A stretch of DNA of 64,000 bases from Dermabacter indicis (GTDB lineage: Bacteria; Actinomycetota; Actinomycetes; Actinomycetales; Dermabacteraceae), in contig CYUG01000017.1 of assembly GCA_001403775.1 (NCBI GenBank), positions 455,766 through 519,765 of the forward strand, read 5' to 3'. The position numbers and the translations under genes were made by a program. Positions 1 to 9,454 of the stretch are shown here, piece after piece. Position 1 is the first letter of the stretch, and the number at the start of each line of letters is the position of its first letter. Under the pieces are notes generated by a model that saw only the letters and a list, made by a program, of their open reading frames with translations, made no database searches and had not been told where the DNA came from.

Positions 1-405
1 ACGCTTCTGCTCACGCTGCTGTTCCGTTACATGCGCCCGCTCATCGAACTCGGGCACGTGTTCATCGCCATGCCGCCGCTGTATCGCCTCAAGTGGACGA
101 ACTCGCCGCACGAATACGTGTTCAGCGACGAGGAACGTGACCGCAAGCTCGAAGAAGGCCGTGCCGCCGGCAAGCGCATTCCGAAGGACAACGGCATTCA
201 GCGTTACAAGGGTCTCGGCGAGATGGACTGGCGCGAACTGCAAACGACCACGATGGACCGCGACCTGCGCACCCTCAAGCAGGTCACGATGGCCGAAGCT
301 GCCGACGCCGACGCGGTGTTCAGCGTGCTCATGGGCGACGACGTTGACGCGCGCCGCCGGTTCATTCAGGAAAACGCGAAGGACGTGCGCTTCCTCGATA
401 TCTAA
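1..405 (+). CDS. gyrB: DNA gyrase subunit B, C-terminal fragment
   Basis: The reading frame is open from base 1 and stops with TAA at 403-405, so only about the last 134 codons are in the window. The segment [11 protein letters not shown] is the conserved RYKGLGEM block of the GyrB/ParE C-terminal domain, which contacts GyrA and the Toprim domain. The 3' neighbour after 69 bp is a full GyrA, which makes GyrB more likely than ParE. Gyrase uses ATP to introduce negative supercoils. The 5' part lies outside the window. Confidence 0.95.
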   Translation, partial: TLLLTLLFRYMRPLIELGHVFIAMPPLYRLKWTNSPHEYVFSDEERDRKLEEGRAAGKRIPKDNGIQRYKGLGEMDWRELQTTTMDRDLRTLKQVTMAEAADADAVFSVLMGDDVDARRRFIQENAKDVRFLDI

Positions 406-474
406 ACCGCGCGCCGAAAGGCGAAGTGCGGTTATTGAGAGAGCATTCACGCGAGGAAGACTAGGGGAGAAGAC

Positions 475-3207
475 ATGAGCGACGAGAACATCGAAGATCA
501 GGGCCCGAAGAGCGCCGAGGACCTCGAACACGCGATTCCGCAGGGCCTCACCACCACCGTTGACGCGATCGACGAGGATGAGGGCGATCAGATCTTCCAG
601 GTGGATCTGAACAAGGAGATGCAAAAGAGCTACCTCGATTACGCGATGAGCGTGATCGTGGGGCGTGCGCTCCCGGATGTGCGCGACGGCCTTAAACCCG
701 TGCACCGCCGCATTGTGTACGGCATGTACGACGGTGGCTATCGCCCCGAGCGCTCCTTCAGCAAGTGCGCGAAGGTCGTGGGCGAGGTCATGGGTACGTA
801 CCATCCGCACGGCGATTCCGCGATTTACGATGCGCTCGTGCGCCTCGTGCAGCCGTGGAACTTGCGCTACCCGCTCGTGCTCGGCCAGGGCAACTTCGGC
901 TCGGCCGGTGACGACGGCGCCGCGGCCTCGAGGTACACCGAGTGCAAGATGTCGCCGCTCGCCCTCGAGCTCGTGCGCGACATTAACGAAGACACCGTGG
1001 ACATGGTGGGCAACTACGACAACACGGTCGATGAGCCTGTAGTGTTGCCCTCGCGCTTCCCGAATCTTCTCGTGAATGGCTCGGCGGGTATCGCCGTGGG
1101 TATGGCCACGAACATCCCGCCGCACAACCTTCGCGAGGTCGCTTCGGCGGTGCAGTGGTTGCTCACGAACCCCGAGGCCACGAAGGAAGAGCTCCTCGAG
1201 GCGTGCATTGAGCGCATCCAGGGCCCCGATTTCCCGAATGGCGCGACGATCACGGGCCGCAAGGGCATTGAGGAGGCGTATCGCACGGGCCGCGGCTCGA
1301 TTACGCAGCGCGCGGTCGTCAAGACGGAGGAGATCAACGGCCGCCTCGCGCTCGTGGTGACCGAGCTTCCCTACCAGGTCAACCCCGATAACCTCGCGCG
1401 CAAGATCGCCGAGCTCGTCAAGGCCGGTCGCATCCAGGGCATCGCCGACATCACCGATGAAACTTCCGGTAAAACCGGCCAGCGCCTCGTGCTGACTCTC
1501 AAGCGTGATGCGGTCGCGAAGGTTGTGCTCAACAACCTGTATAAGCAAACGCAGCTTCAGGAGAACTTCTCCGCGAACATGCTCGCGATCGTCAACGATG
1601 TTCCCCGCACGCTTTCGATCGACTCGTTCGTGCGTGAGTGGACGAAGCACCAGATTGACGTCATCGTGCGCCGCACGCGCTTCCGCCTCCGCAAGGCCGA
1701 GGAGCAGATCCACATTTACCGCGGCTACCTCAAGGCGCTCGACGCGCTCGACGAGGTGATCGCGACTATTCGCCGCTCTCCCGACGTGGACGAGGCCCGC
1801 ACGGCGCTCATCGCGCTTCTCGACATCGACGAGATTCAGGCGAACGCGATTCTCGCGCTCCAGCTGCGCCGCCTCGCGGCCCTCGAGCGCCAGAAGATCA
1901 CCGAAGAGCACGATCGCCTTGCCGCGTTGATCCTCGAGTACCAGGAAATCCTTGGCAGCGAGCAGCGCCAGCGCGAAATCGTGAGCGAAGAGCTCGAAGC
2001 GATCGTTGACAAGTACGGCGATGATCGCCGCACCGAGATCGTGCCGTTCGATGGCGATGTGTCCGTTGAGGACCTCATCCCCGAAGAGGACATGGTCGTC
2101 ACGATCACGCGCGGCGGCTGGGTTAAGCGCACGAAGACTGACGAATACCGCGCGCAAAAACGCGGCGGCAAGGGCGTGCGCGGCGCGAGCCTGCGCGAGA
2201 ACGACGTCGTGGACCACTTCTTCACGACCACGACCCACAAGTGGCTTTTGTTCTTCACAAACTTCGGCCGCGTGTACCGCATCAAGGGCTACGAACTTCC
2301 CGAGGCGCCGCGCGACTCGAAGGGCCAGCACATCGCGAACCTCCTCGAGTTCCAGCCGAACGAGTCGATCCGCTCGGTGCTCGTGATCGGCGGATACGAC
2401 GAGGCCGAGTACCTCGTGCTCGCCACCAAGCACGGCATCGTCAAGAAGACCGCTATGAGCGCGTTCGATTCAAACCGCAGCGCCGGCCTGATCGCCATCA
2501 ACCTGCGTGAGTTTGAGTGGTCCGACGGTTCCCTCGTCACCGATGAGCTTGTGGCGGCCCGCGCTGTCAACGGTGACGATCACCTGTTGCTTGTGTCGAA
2601 GAACGGCCAGAGCGTGCGCTTCCCCGCTTCCGACGACGTGTTGCGCCCCATGGGCCGCGTCACGGGCGGTGTGACGGGCATGAAGTTCCGCGGCGACGAT
2701 GAACTTCTTGCAATGGACGTCGCCCACCCCGGCACGTTCGTGTTCACCGTGACCGATTCCGGTTTCGCGAAGCGTTCCTCGATCGATGAGTACCGCGTGC
2801 AGGGTCGCGGCGGCCTTGGCATTAAGGTCGCGAAGCTTCCGAACGACCGCGGTCACCTCGTGGGCGCCGCGATTGTTGAAGAAACCGACGAAGTGTTCGT
2901 GCTCATGGAGAAGGGCAAGGTCGTGCGGTCCTCCGTGGCGGGCGTGCCTTCCAAGGGCCGTGACACGATGGGCGTGGTGTTCGCGAAGCCCGACCAGAAA
3001 GACTCGATCATCCTCGTCAACGTGTTCAAGGAAAGCGAACACGAGGAGGACGATGACGAGGTCACGGAGGCACCCGGTGAGGGTGTCACCGGGCAGGGCG
3101 AAGCTGCCGAGAACGCCGAAGCCGAACAATCCGGTGAGACCGACACGGCCACGGAAGGCGAGTCGACTGACAGCGACGATGCCGGCGATGCCGTAGTCTC
3201 GGACTGA
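475..3207 (+). CDS. gyrA: DNA gyrase subunit A
   Basis: A 910-residue type IIA topoisomerase subunit that cuts and rejoins the DNA gate. The catalytic tyrosine is near residue 154 (AASRYTE). The quinolone region reads GDSAIYD with Ser115 and Asp119, equivalent to E. coli S83/D87, so no classic resistance substitution is seen. The GyrA box QKRGGKG near residue 561 starts the six-bladed C-terminal beta-pinwheel and distinguishes it from ParC. The last 70 residues are an acidic Glu/Asp/Thr/Ser tail, which in other gyrases tunes wrapping. The start follows GGGGAG, 69 bp after gyrB, as an operon. Confidence 0.97.
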   Translation: MSDENIEDQGPKSAEDLEHAIPQGLTTTVDAIDEDEGDQIFQVDLNKEMQKSYLDYAMSVIVGRALPDVRDGLKPVHRRIVYGMYDGGYRPERSFSKCAKVVGEVMGTYHPHGDSAIYDALVRLVQPWNLRYPLVLGQGNFGSAGDDGAAASRYTECKMSPLALELVRDINEDTVDMVGNYDNTVDEPVVLPSRFPNLLVNGSAGIAVGMATNIPPHNLREVASAVQWLLTNPEATKEELLEACIERIQGPDFPNGATITGRKGIEEAYRTGRGSITQRAVVKTEEINGRLALVVTELPYQVNPDNLARKIAELVKAGRIQGIADITDETSGKTGQRLVLTLKRDAVAKVVLNNLYKQTQLQENFSANMLAIVNDVPRTLSIDSFVREWTKHQIDVIVRRTRFRLRKAEEQIHIYRGYLKALDALDEVIATIRRSPDVDEARTALIALLDIDEIQANAILALQLRRLAALERQKITEEHDRLAALILEYQEILGSEQRQREIVSEELEAIVDKYGDDRRTEIVPFDGDVSVEDLIPEEDMVVTITRGGWVKRTKTDEYRAQKRGGKGVRGASLRENDVVDHFFTTTTHKWLLFFTNFGRVYRIKGYELPEAPRDSKGQHIANLLEFQPNESIRSVLVIGGYDEAEYLVLATKHGIVKKTAMSAFDSNRSAGLIAINLREFEWSDGSLVTDELVAARAVNGDDHLLLVSKNGQSVRFPASDDVLRPMGRVTGGVTGMKFRGDDELLAMDVAHPGTFVFTVTDSGFAKRSSIDEYRVQGRGGLGIKVAKLPNDRGHLVGAAIVEETDEVFVLMEKGKVVRSSVAGVPSKGRDTMGVVFAKPDQKDSIILVNVFKESEHEEDDDEVTEAPGEGVTGQGEAAENAEAEQSGETDTATEGESTDSDDAGDAVVSD

Positions 3208-3229
3208 TTGAATGAGCGAGGAGAACACC

Positions 3230-3997
3230 GTGAGTTCCACGAGCGACGATAAGACCCAGCCGATCGCGAAGCAGGGCGGGCTCGAGCAGAGCGCCGAGAC
3301 CCGCAATGCCACCGACGCGCTTTCGGAGGGCGTCACGAGCCGCATCGACGCGATCAAGAGCGGAGAGAGCGACGAGCCGAAGTCGAGCTCGCGCACGAAG
3401 AAGAACGCCCAGGCACAGGGCTCCAATGGAGGCCATGGTGTGGGCGGGCAAGCGTCGGACCGTAAAGCCGACCAGACTCCCGCACCTTCCGCTTCCAAAG
3501 CATCCCAGGCGGGGACTTCCCGCACCCAGCGCCAGGGCGCGCAGCCACTTCCGAAGAGCCGCACGACCCACCAGCCTGCCGGCCGCCCCGCACCCGGCGC
3601 CCATGACGCTGCGTCCGCGCAAGAGGCGCCGCGCCAGGGAGGTCGACGCGTGAAGCTCACGCTCTCGCAGCTCGACCCGTGGAGCGTCATGAAACTGTCG
3701 TTCCTCGTGGCGATCGCGTTCGGTATTGCGCTCATCATTGCCGTGGCGCTTTTGTGGCAGATCGTCGACTCGATTGGTCTGTGGGACCAGATCAACCAGA
3801 TCGGCTCCGACCTCAACAGCGGCAAACCGCTGCCGTTCATGGAGTACTTCGAGTTCTCGAAGATGCTTTCCTACTCGGTGATCGTGGCGGTGCTCAACGT
3901 CGTGATCATTACCGCGCTCGGCACGCTGTTCGCGTTCCTGTACAACATCGTGGCCTCACTGCTCGGCGGCTTGAAGGTCACGCTGACGGATAATTAA
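3230..3997 (+). CDS. DUF3566 membrane protein downstream of gyrA
   Basis: The GTG at 3230 is preferred because AGGAG lies 7 bases upstream, while the in-frame ATG at 3212 has no Shine-Dalgarno. The protein is about 255 residues: a long disordered Ser/Thr/Lys/Gln-rich N-terminus, then from VKLTLSQLDPWSVMKLSF the DUF3566 domain with two membrane helices (FLVAIAFGIALIIAVALLW and SYSVIVAVLNVVIITALGTL). DUF3566 proteins follow gyrA in many actinobacteria and are linked by association to cell division or envelope functions. Their biochemical role is not established. Confidence 0.9.
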   Translation: MSSTSDDKTQPIAKQGGLEQSAETRNATDALSEGVTSRIDAIKSGESDEPKSSSRTKKNAQAQGSNGGHGVGGQASDRKADQTPAPSASKASQAGTSRTQRQGAQPLPKSRTTHQPAGRPAPGAHDAASAQEAPRQGGRRVKLTLSQLDPWSVMKLSFLVAIAFGIALIIAVALLWQIVDSIGLWDQINQIGSDLNSGKPLPFMEYFEFSKMLSYSVIVAVLNVVIITALGTLFAFLYNIVASLLGGLKVTLTDN

Positions 3998-4112
3998 GCT
4001 GCAGCACCCTCGCCCGTGTGGCGTCCCATACACATGCGCGCTCGTGTTTGTGCGAGGGGCCCACACTGGGCTAGAGTGTTTCCTCGTTGGAGTTACGCAA
4101 GTTGCTCCAGGG

Positions 4113-4186
4113 GGGCCTATAGCTCAGTCGGTTAGAGCGCTGTCCTGATAAGACAGAGGTCGCTGGTTCAAGTCCAGCTAGGCCCA
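4113..4186 (+). tRNA. tRNA-Ile (GAT anticodon)
   Basis: Acceptor arms GGGCCTA and TAGGCCC pair with discriminator A. The D-arm starts AGCTCAGTCGGTTAGAGC, the anticodon loop is CTGATAA (anticodon GAT), and the T-arm contains GGTTCAAGTCC. CCA is not encoded. It is the usual tRNA after gyrA-DUF3566 in this phylum. Confidence 0.97.
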
Positions 4187-4205
4187 CTCAACGAACGGAG
4201 GCACC

Positions 4206-4334
4206 GTGAAGTATCTACGCGCACTTCTCTTGCTCATCGCCTCCACCGCCGTCGGCCTCTTCGCCTGGCGGAAAGTTGAAGAAAAACAGTTGAGGGATGA
4301 TCTTTGGCAGGATGCCGAGGAGCAGACCCGCTGA
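4206..4334 (+). CDS. DLW-39 family small protein
   Basis: A 42-residue ORF between the two tRNAs, starting at GTG with GGAGG five bases upstream. It has one N-terminal hydrophobic helix (YLRALLLLIASTAVGLFAW) followed by a short charged tail containing DDLW, the signature that names the DLW-39 family. These mini-proteins sit next to gyrA and tRNA-Ile/Ala in many actinobacteria. The function is unknown and a single-pass membrane location is inferred. Confidence 0.85.
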   Translation: MKYLRALLLLIASTAVGLFAWRKVEEKQLRDDLWQDAEEQTR

Positions 4335-4341
4335 CATACCG

Positions 4342-4414
4342 GGGGCTATGGCGCAATTGGTAGCGCACCTGCTTTGCAAGCAGGGGGTTACGGGTTCGAG
4401 TCCCGTTAGCTCCA
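4342..4414 (+). tRNA. tRNA-Ala (TGC anticodon)
   Basis: Acceptor GGGGCTA pairs with TAGCTCC (one G-T pair) plus discriminator A. The anticodon stem CCTGC/GCAGG carries the loop TTTGCAA with anticodon TGC, and the T-loop is GGTTCGAGTCC. No CCA is encoded. The gene begins 7 bp after the DLW-39 stop. Confidence 0.97.
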
Positions 4415-4420
4415 CAAATA

Positions 4421-4454
4421 AAACCCCAGGTCGGCTAGAGCCGGCCTGGGGTTT
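4421..4454 (+). terminator. Rho-independent terminator after tRNA-Ala
   Basis: AAACCCCAGG and CCTGGGGTTT form a 10-bp stem with an inner CGGCT/AGCCG-like extension, followed by TTTCTTC. It ends the gyrase-tRNA transcription unit. Confidence 0.85.
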
Positions 4455-4495
4455 CTTCATGCCTTGATATGCGTGATCGGTGGTGCCGAGCCGAG

Positions 4496-4583
4496 GTGGT
4501 AAATCCTCGGAAATGGGGTGGCAAATCCCCGCATAGAGGGTGGCGAATCCTCGGAAATGGCGTGGCAAATCCTCGTTTTTTCT
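4496..4583 (+). repeat. Four tandem 22-bp iterons upstream of the DUF4143 ATPase
   Basis: Four head-to-tail units start at 4496, 4518, 4540 and 4562. Each begins GTGG(C/T)(A/G)AATCC(T/C)CG, and three continue with an A/G-rich tail such as GAAATGG. The period of 22 bp is about two helical turns, so the units lie on one DNA face. The fourth unit ends 13 bp before the predicted -10 box of the next gene. The layout suggests an operator array, which is inference. Confidence 0.8.
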
Positions 4584-4596
4584 GCGTGGAGGCGCA

Positions 4597-4602
4597 TAGA
4601 AT
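4597..4602 (+). promoter_or_regulatory. -10 box of a leaderless promoter
   Basis: TAGAAT ends 6 bases before the ATG at 4609. No Shine-Dalgarno precedes the start, so the transcript probably begins at or next to the A of the ATG. Confidence 0.55.
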
Positions 4603-4608
4603 AAGCGC

Positions 4609-5889
4609 ATGAACTCGGTAAACTCCCACATTCCCCGGCATGCGGTGTCAATCGCTCGGGAGATCCTCGAGGACTCGCCTCTGCTCGTTGTTCAAGGCGC
4701 GCGCCAGGTGGGGAAATCAACGCTTGTGGGGCAGGCTGTTGATCCACAACGCGCTCATATGGTCACTCTCGATGATCCACTTGAGCGAGCGTTCGCGGAA
4801 GCGGACCCGGCAGCGTTTTTACAACAGGCGCAGGGTAAGACCCTTGTGGTCGATGAGGCGCAGCGCGTTCCTGCGCTCGCACTTGAGTTGAAACGCACGA
4901 TCGATGCTGACCGGCGCCCGGGACGATTCGCGATCACCGGATCGTCCGATCTGCTGCGCACTCCAGGTGTTTCCGATTCTCTCGCGGGGCGTGCGGAGTT
5001 TCTCCGCGTGTATCCGCTTACGCCGGGCGAAATTACGGAACGGCCAGAGCCCGAGGACTGGGTCTCGTGGATTCTCGAAGGCGCGGCGGGAGCAAATGCC
5101 GGCAACGTCTCGTACTCCGGGGGCGATGAGCTTCGAGGCATGGTCCTCGCTGGCGGCTATCCGGTTCCCCTACAGCGTGAAGGGGAGCGCCGCAAAGCAC
5201 GGTGGTTCGATTCGTATGTCACTTCACTCATCGAGCATGATGCGCCTCAGCTCGCGGGAGGCCAGTTCCCTTCCCAGTTGCGAGCACTCTTGCGGCACAT
5301 CGCGGAGCAGGGGCAATCGGAACTCGTGAAAGCGAAAACCGCACGGGCTCTCGGAATCGGCGAGACCGCACTCGGGGACTATCTCGCTCTCGCTGAGCGC
5401 ATGTACCTTCTTGATGTCACGCCCGGGTGGGGAGTGGGTTTCACCAATCGCGTGGTCAAACGCCCGAAAGTCGCCGTGGCTGATTCGGGCCTTGCCGCGT
5501 TTCTATCAGGGCTCACGCTCGAAAAGACGCGCGTCGCGGGGGGCGCGGAGCTTTTCGGGGCAACACTTGAGTCGTTTGTGGGGGAGCAGCTGCGAGCGCA
5601 ATCGACCTGGTCACGAGAGCGATTCAGCCTCCACCACTATCGCGAACGGGATAAGGAGATCGACATTGTTGTTGAATTTGCCGATTCTCGCTTGATTATC
5701 ATCGAAGTAAAGGCGGCCGAAACCGTGACGGAACGCGCGTGGAAAAACCTTGATGCGGGATCAGCTCCCTTCAGGGGCAGAGTCGCGGCGCGCGTGGTGC
5801 TGTACTCGGGAACGCGCGCAGTCACCATGAAAAACGGAGGAGTCCCCCTCCACGTTCTGCCGGTCTCGAGTCTTTGGCAGCATCCTTAA
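4609..5889 (+). CDS. AAA_14/DUF4143 ATPase
   Basis: A 426-residue protein. Walker A is GARQVGKST near residue 31 and Walker B is TLVVDEAQ near residue 80, followed by a sensor-like ITGSSD. The C-terminal DUF4143 domain ends in EIDIVVEF...LIIIEVKA, which resembles a PD-(D/E)xK nuclease-fold core. Members are widespread, often present in several copies and exchanged horizontally; a role in defence or toxin-like behaviour has been suggested but is unproven. The gene appears leaderless and has 22-bp iterons directly upstream. It converges on the acetyltransferase at 6009. Confidence 0.88.
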   Translation: MNSVNSHIPRHAVSIAREILEDSPLLVVQGARQVGKSTLVGQAVDPQRAHMVTLDDPLERAFAEADPAAFLQQAQGKTLVVDEAQRVPALALELKRTIDADRRPGRFAITGSSDLLRTPGVSDSLAGRAEFLRVYPLTPGEITERPEPEDWVSWILEGAAGANAGNVSYSGGDELRGMVLAGGYPVPLQREGERRKARWFDSYVTSLIEHDAPQLAGGQFPSQLRALLRHIAEQGQSELVKAKTARALGIGETALGDYLALAERMYLLDVTPGWGVGFTNRVVKRPKVAVADSGLAAFLSGLTLEKTRVAGGAELFGATLESFVGEQLRAQSTWSRERFSLHHYRERDKEIDIVVEFADSRLIIIEVKAAETVTERAWKNLDAGSAPFRGRVAARVVLYSGTRAVTMKNGGVPLHVLPVSSLWQHP

Positions 5890-5924
5890 ACGACGCATTT
5901 CCCCAATCCGCGGAGCTTGAAGAC

Positions 5925-5977
5925 AAAGCCCTAGCGCATAAGCTCACCAAAGGTCGCTAAGGTACGCCAGGGCTTTT
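5925..5977. terminator. Terminator between convergent genes
   Basis: AAAGCCCT (5925-5932) pairs with AGGGCTTT (5969-5976), and AGCG/CGCT pairs inside. The T-run follows on the plus strand and an A-run precedes on the left, so it could work in both directions between the ATPase and the leftward acetyltransferase. Confidence 0.55.
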
Positions 5978-6008
5978 GCGCCGCAGCATGAGGCGGCGTC
6001 GACATTGT

Positions 6009-7271
6009 TTAGAAGTAGGTCACGCACCACGGCTCACGACGACGCTGCAGGAGAATGCCGAGCTTGTCGACTGCATCCTCATCGCCGCGCACCCAACCCA
6101 CGGTTTCGAGGGCCTGGATGTTGACGCCGCCAAGGAGAGTCGAGCCGAGAGCCGGAACATCGATCTCGACCTGCGGCTCTCCCTCGTAGGGCTCGCACGT
6201 GCCCTTGCCATCCTGAACGGTGAGGCGCCAGGTGCCGTCGGCAAACCCCATCGAGTCCACGACGCGGAAGGTGACGTCGCCCTCGGTGTAGTAGTTGCGG
6301 GCTTCGAGCAGCGCGGCCGGGTCGATCACGCGCAGCCACAGGAAGTCGTTGTGCTCGTTGATCTGGTAGCGGCGGCGATCGGCGAGGGCCCAGGGGAGGT
6401 GTTCGTCGTTGCGGGCGTTGTTGAAGCGCACGCGGCGCACGAGGTCGAGGGAGCCGAGGAACGCCCACATCGCGATGCTCGCGTCGGTGTTGCAGGGGAC
6501 GAAGTCGATCACGTCGAGGGCGCCGCCGCGGCTTTCGAGGCGCCACGTCGCGTAGCCGTCGAGCTCGCCCTTCTCGTTCCAGTGACCGATCGCGCGGGTC
6601 TTGTTGTTGGGCTCGCGCGTGGGCTTGTCAATCGAGCCGTTGCGGATCTCCATTTCGGGCGCGCAGCGGTTGATCGAGCCGGTTTGGCGCGCGTGGAACT
6701 TATCGAACACGAAGCGGGAGGCTTCGGCGAGCTGAGTGACGTCGATGTATTCGCACGTGCCGGTGACGGGCGCGGAAACGCTAAAGCCTGAGCCGGCATG
6801 CAGCTCAACCGACGTGCTGAAGATCGCGGGGCCGAAACCGAAGCGCCCGTAGATCGCGGCCTCGGTCGCGGTGAGGGCGGCAACGGCGAGGCCCTTCTTC
6901 TTCGCCTCGGCGAGCGACTCGGTCATGAGGGTCGTCGCGATGCCCTGGCGGCGGTGGGAAGCGAGAACGGTGACTTCGCTGATCTGGTGGCAGTCGATGA
7001 CCTTGCCGCCCACGTTGAGTTCGCCCGTGTAATCCATGAAGGTCGCAACGGGAACATCCTTGCCGAGGCCATACTTGCGACGGTCGTCGTCGAGAACCGT
7101 GCGGGCGGTCGCCTTGCGTTCCGCGTCGATTTTCAGTTGGTGTTCGAGGAATTTCTGCGAGGGGTAGGGGTCGTGGAATCCCTGCTGGACGGCGGTGAGC
7201 CAGGCGGGATACCAGGGGTGGTCGTCGGGATTCGAGCTCGTGACGTGATGGGTTTCATATTTGAGATTCAC
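6009..7271 (-). CDS. Eis-like GNAT N-acetyltransferase
   Basis: About 420 residues. The GNAT acetyl-CoA loop is visible as LASHRRQGIATTLM, the R/Q-xx-G-x-G/A signature. The central part and the C-terminal sterol-carrier-like portion (ending REPWCVTYF, with a C-terminal carboxylate) have the Eis arrangement. Eis proteins acetylate lysines or aminoglycosides in mycobacteria; the substrate here is unknown. The GTG at 7271 is chosen because TAGTGT lies 7 bases upstream, again a leaderless design. Longer in-frame extension to 7997 would run through the divergent ABC-F gene and is not credible. Confidence 0.85.
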   Translation of the reverse strand: MNLKYETHHVTSSNPDDHPWYPAWLTAVQQGFHDPYPSQKFLEHQLKIDAERKATARTVLDDDRRKYGLGKDVPVATFMDYTGELNVGGKVIDCHQISEVTVLASHRRQGIATTLMTESLAEAKKKGLAVAALTATEAAIYGRFGFGPAIFSTSVELHAGSGFSVSAPVTGTCEYIDVTQLAEASRFVFDKFHARQTGSINRCAPEMEIRNGSIDKPTREPNNKTRAIGHWNEKGELDGYATWRLESRGGALDVIDFVPCNTDASIAMWAFLGSLDLVRRVRFNNARNDEHLPWALADRRRYQINEHNDFLWLRVIDPAALLEARNYYTEGDVTFRVVDSMGFADGTWRLTVQDGKGTCEPYEGEPQVEIDVPALGSTLLGGVNIQALETVGWVRGDEDAVDKLGILLQRRREPWCVTYF

Positions 7272-7329
7272 GCGAGTGACACTAGCAAAGTAGAGTTTGT
7301 AGGATCTGAGCCAAAGAACGGGAGGTGTC

Positions 7330-8982
7330 ATGGCTGCTCTAGTTTTCGATTCCGTCTCGTTCTCGTTCTCCTCGCGCCCGCTTCTCGAGCGCGTGACCTT
7401 CCGCGTGGGTGCGGGGGAGCGCGCGTGCCTCGTGGGGCCGAACGGGTGCGGCAAAACCACTCTGCTTCGGCTTGCGCTCGGGGAGCTCTCGCCCGAAGGT
7501 GGCGCGGTCACGTGGGAAGGAATGGGGTCCGACGCTTGCCAGCCTCCGTCGGCAGAAAACTTCACGGGGCGCGTAAGCGAGTATTTCGATGAGGCACTCG
7601 CGCCCGTTCGTGCCCTTTCTGCGAGATTCGAGCAGGTCACGGCGCACATGGCGCAAGCTGCGGGTGAAAGCTCGGGTGATGAGCGCGAGTATGACGCGCT
7701 GCTCGCGGAAATGACCGCGCGCGATGTGTGGTCGCTTGAGTCGCGCATCGATGAAGTGCTTGCGGGGCTTGGCCTTGCGATGCTCGCCGGGGAGGGCCGC
7801 GAACGTGATGTGGCAACACTTTCCCCAGGCCAGCGGGGGAGGCTTCCGCTTGCGGCGATGCTCATCGCGCGGCCCGAGGCGCTCATACTCGACGAGCCTA
7901 CGAACCATCTCGACGCCGAGGGCTTAGCCTTCCTTGCGCGCACCGTGCGCCAGTGGGAGGGGCCGGTGCTCATGTCGAGCCACGACCGCGCGTTCATCGA
8001 GGAAACTGTTACGGCGATTTACGACCTCGACGTTGCGACGTGGCAGGCGCTCGCAACGGCCGAGGGACACGAGCTTCACGGTGTGTATCGCACCTCGGGC
8101 TCGTATTCGAAGTTCCTCAAGGCGAAGCACAAGGCCCGAAAGGCGCATGCGCAGATTCACGCGGCGCAGCAAAGCGAGAAGCGAGAGATTGGCGAGCACC
8201 GCCAAGCGGCGGGGGCGATCGCGAGCGGAGGGGTGCGTCTCGCAGAGGCGAGCGGTATGGCAAAGAAGTTCTTTGCCGATCGCGCGCAAGCCACTTCAAC
8301 TCGGCGCACGCGCAACGACGACAAAAAGCTTGAGGCGCTGGAGGAGCGGGAGGTGCGTCGGCCCCGCTCCTACGACCTGACGTTCCCGCTCGCGCCCGCG
8401 CAGAACGCCGCTGGCCTCGCCCTTTCCGCGCGCGCCGCCGCCGTTGAGGGCCGCTTGGCGCCGCTCACCCTCGACTTGTCTCGCGGCGAGCACTTGCTCG
8501 TCACGGGCGGTAACGGCGCCGGCAAATCAACGCTCCTCAACTGGATCGCCACGGGTGAGCCGCCTACGAGCGCGAGTGCGCACGGTTCCGTGTCGTGTGA
8601 CCGGCCCGTGGGATACGTGCCGCAACGCTTGCCGCGCATGGGCGATCCAGACTTCACGCGCGAGGTGTGGACCGAGGGGATCGGGGAGCGCGGATCGGGA
8701 ATGCTGCACCCCTCCATGTGGCGCACGTGCATCAACGAGCTCTCTGCTGGAAATCAACGCCGTGCGCAGCTCGCTCTTGCGCTTCACGAGGCGCCGTCGT
8801 TCCTCGTGATCGACGAGCCCACGAACTACCTCGACCTCGACACTGTTGAAGCGCTCGAGCGAGCCTTTGGCGAATGGACGGGGACGCTCATCATCGCGAG
8901 CCACGACCGCTGGCTCATTGAGCATTGGACTGGGCGGCGGCTCAGTCTCGCACCTGCGCCCACTTTTGGTGGTACCGGGTGA
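7330..8982 (+). CDS. ABC-F family ATPase
   Basis: 550 residues with two ATPase halves and no membrane segment. Walker A motifs are GPNGCGKTT and GGNGAGKST. Walker B motifs are ALILDEPTNHLD and FLVIDEPTNYLD. The signature loops LSPGQRGRL and LSAGNQRRA deviate from the usual LSGGQ. A charged linker (KHKARKAHAQIHAAQQ and onward) joins the halves, as in ribosome-binding ABC-F proteins that act in translation or ribosome protection. Whether this one gives antibiotic resistance cannot be told. It diverges from the acetyltransferase with a 58-bp spacer. Confidence 0.88.
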   Translation: MAALVFDSVSFSFSSRPLLERVTFRVGAGERACLVGPNGCGKTTLLRLALGELSPEGGAVTWEGMGSDACQPPSAENFTGRVSEYFDEALAPVRALSARFEQVTAHMAQAAGESSGDEREYDALLAEMTARDVWSLESRIDEVLAGLGLAMLAGEGRERDVATLSPGQRGRLPLAAMLIARPEALILDEPTNHLDAEGLAFLARTVRQWEGPVLMSSHDRAFIEETVTAIYDLDVATWQALATAEGHELHGVYRTSGSYSKFLKAKHKARKAHAQIHAAQQSEKREIGEHRQAAGAIASGGVRLAEASGMAKKFFADRAQATSTRRTRNDDKKLEALEEREVRRPRSYDLTFPLAPAQNAAGLALSARAAAVEGRLAPLTLDLSRGEHLLVTGGNGAGKSTLLNWIATGEPPTSASAHGSVSCDRPVGYVPQRLPRMGDPDFTREVWTEGIGERGSGMLHPSMWRTCINELSAGNQRRAQLALALHEAPSFLVIDEPTNYLDLDTVEALERAFGEWTGTLIIASHDRWLIEHWTGRRLSLAPAPTFGGTG

Positions 8983-8983
8983 A

Positions 8984-9045
8984 GGTGGTGAAAAATCGAG
9001 GCGTGGACGCCACTTTCGACGTTAACCGGGTCGTTTTTCACCACC
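8984..9045. terminator. Long inverted repeat between convergent genes
   Basis: GGTGGTGAAAAA at 8984-8995 is exactly inverted as TTTTTCACCACC at 9034-9045, enclosing a small GGCG/CGCC hairpin. The A and T runs lie inside the arms. Position between the convergent ABC-F and DUF1801 genes suggests a bidirectional terminator, though the 38-base loop is long. Confidence 0.45.
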
Positions 9046-9076
9046 TCAGCCACGCATGTACGGGGGTGTCCCGAGT

Positions 9077-9454
9077 TTAAGGGCGCCAAAAGGTCGTGAC
9101 GTCTTTTTTCGTGACAATTTGATAGTCGATGAACTCCGCGAGCAGCTCATAGTCGAAGGGCTTGCTCCACGGCTGGCGGGCGAGCATCGCGGTGCGGTCG
9201 GTGTCGCGTGCGGCCATGAAGTCTTCGAGATAATCCATAGTTGCCTTCTCGGGAGACACGGACATATGCATCTTCGCCGCCGAGAACCCCACGATGAACG
9301 TGCCGTGATGCGTGAACATGGGCGTGCTCCACGCAATGCGCATCTCGAGCTCAGGGTACGTCGCCTGCACCCAATCGAGAACCTCGATCATGCGCTCGCG
9401 CTTCGGGCCCTCGGGCACCGTGTCGAGGAACTCGTCCAGCGTTCTGATGGTCAT
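9077..9454 (-). CDS. DUF1801 (YdhG-like) domain protein
   Basis: 125 residues. The central pattern RIAWSTPMFTHHGTFIVGFSAAKMHMSVSP matches in style the DUF1801 fold, seen in small proteins including the Bacillus frataxin-like Fra/YdhG; iron handling is known only for some members. The start has no Shine-Dalgarno but TAAGGT ends 6 bases upstream, so it is probably leaderless. Confidence 0.75.
   Translation of the reverse strand: MTIRTLDEFLDTVPEGPKRERMIEVLDWVQATYPELEMRIAWSTPMFTHHGTFIVGFSAAKMHMSVSPEKATMDYLEDFMAARDTDRTAMLARQPWSKPFDYELLAEFIDYQIVTKKDVTTFWRP

Noticed and set aside
817-831. Quinolone-resistance substitution in gyrA
   Set aside because: Ser115 and Asp119 are the unmutated residues at the two key positions.
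2470-3840. A long minus-strand ORF opposite gyrA and DUF3566
   Set aside because: It is a high-G+C shadow: it crosses two conserved plus-strand genes, has low-complexity composition and no ribosome site.
7272-7997. An N-terminal extension of the acetyltransferase frame
   Set aside because: It would overlap the ABC-F gene by over 600 bp and has no GNAT similarity; the leaderless GTG at 7271 explains the start.
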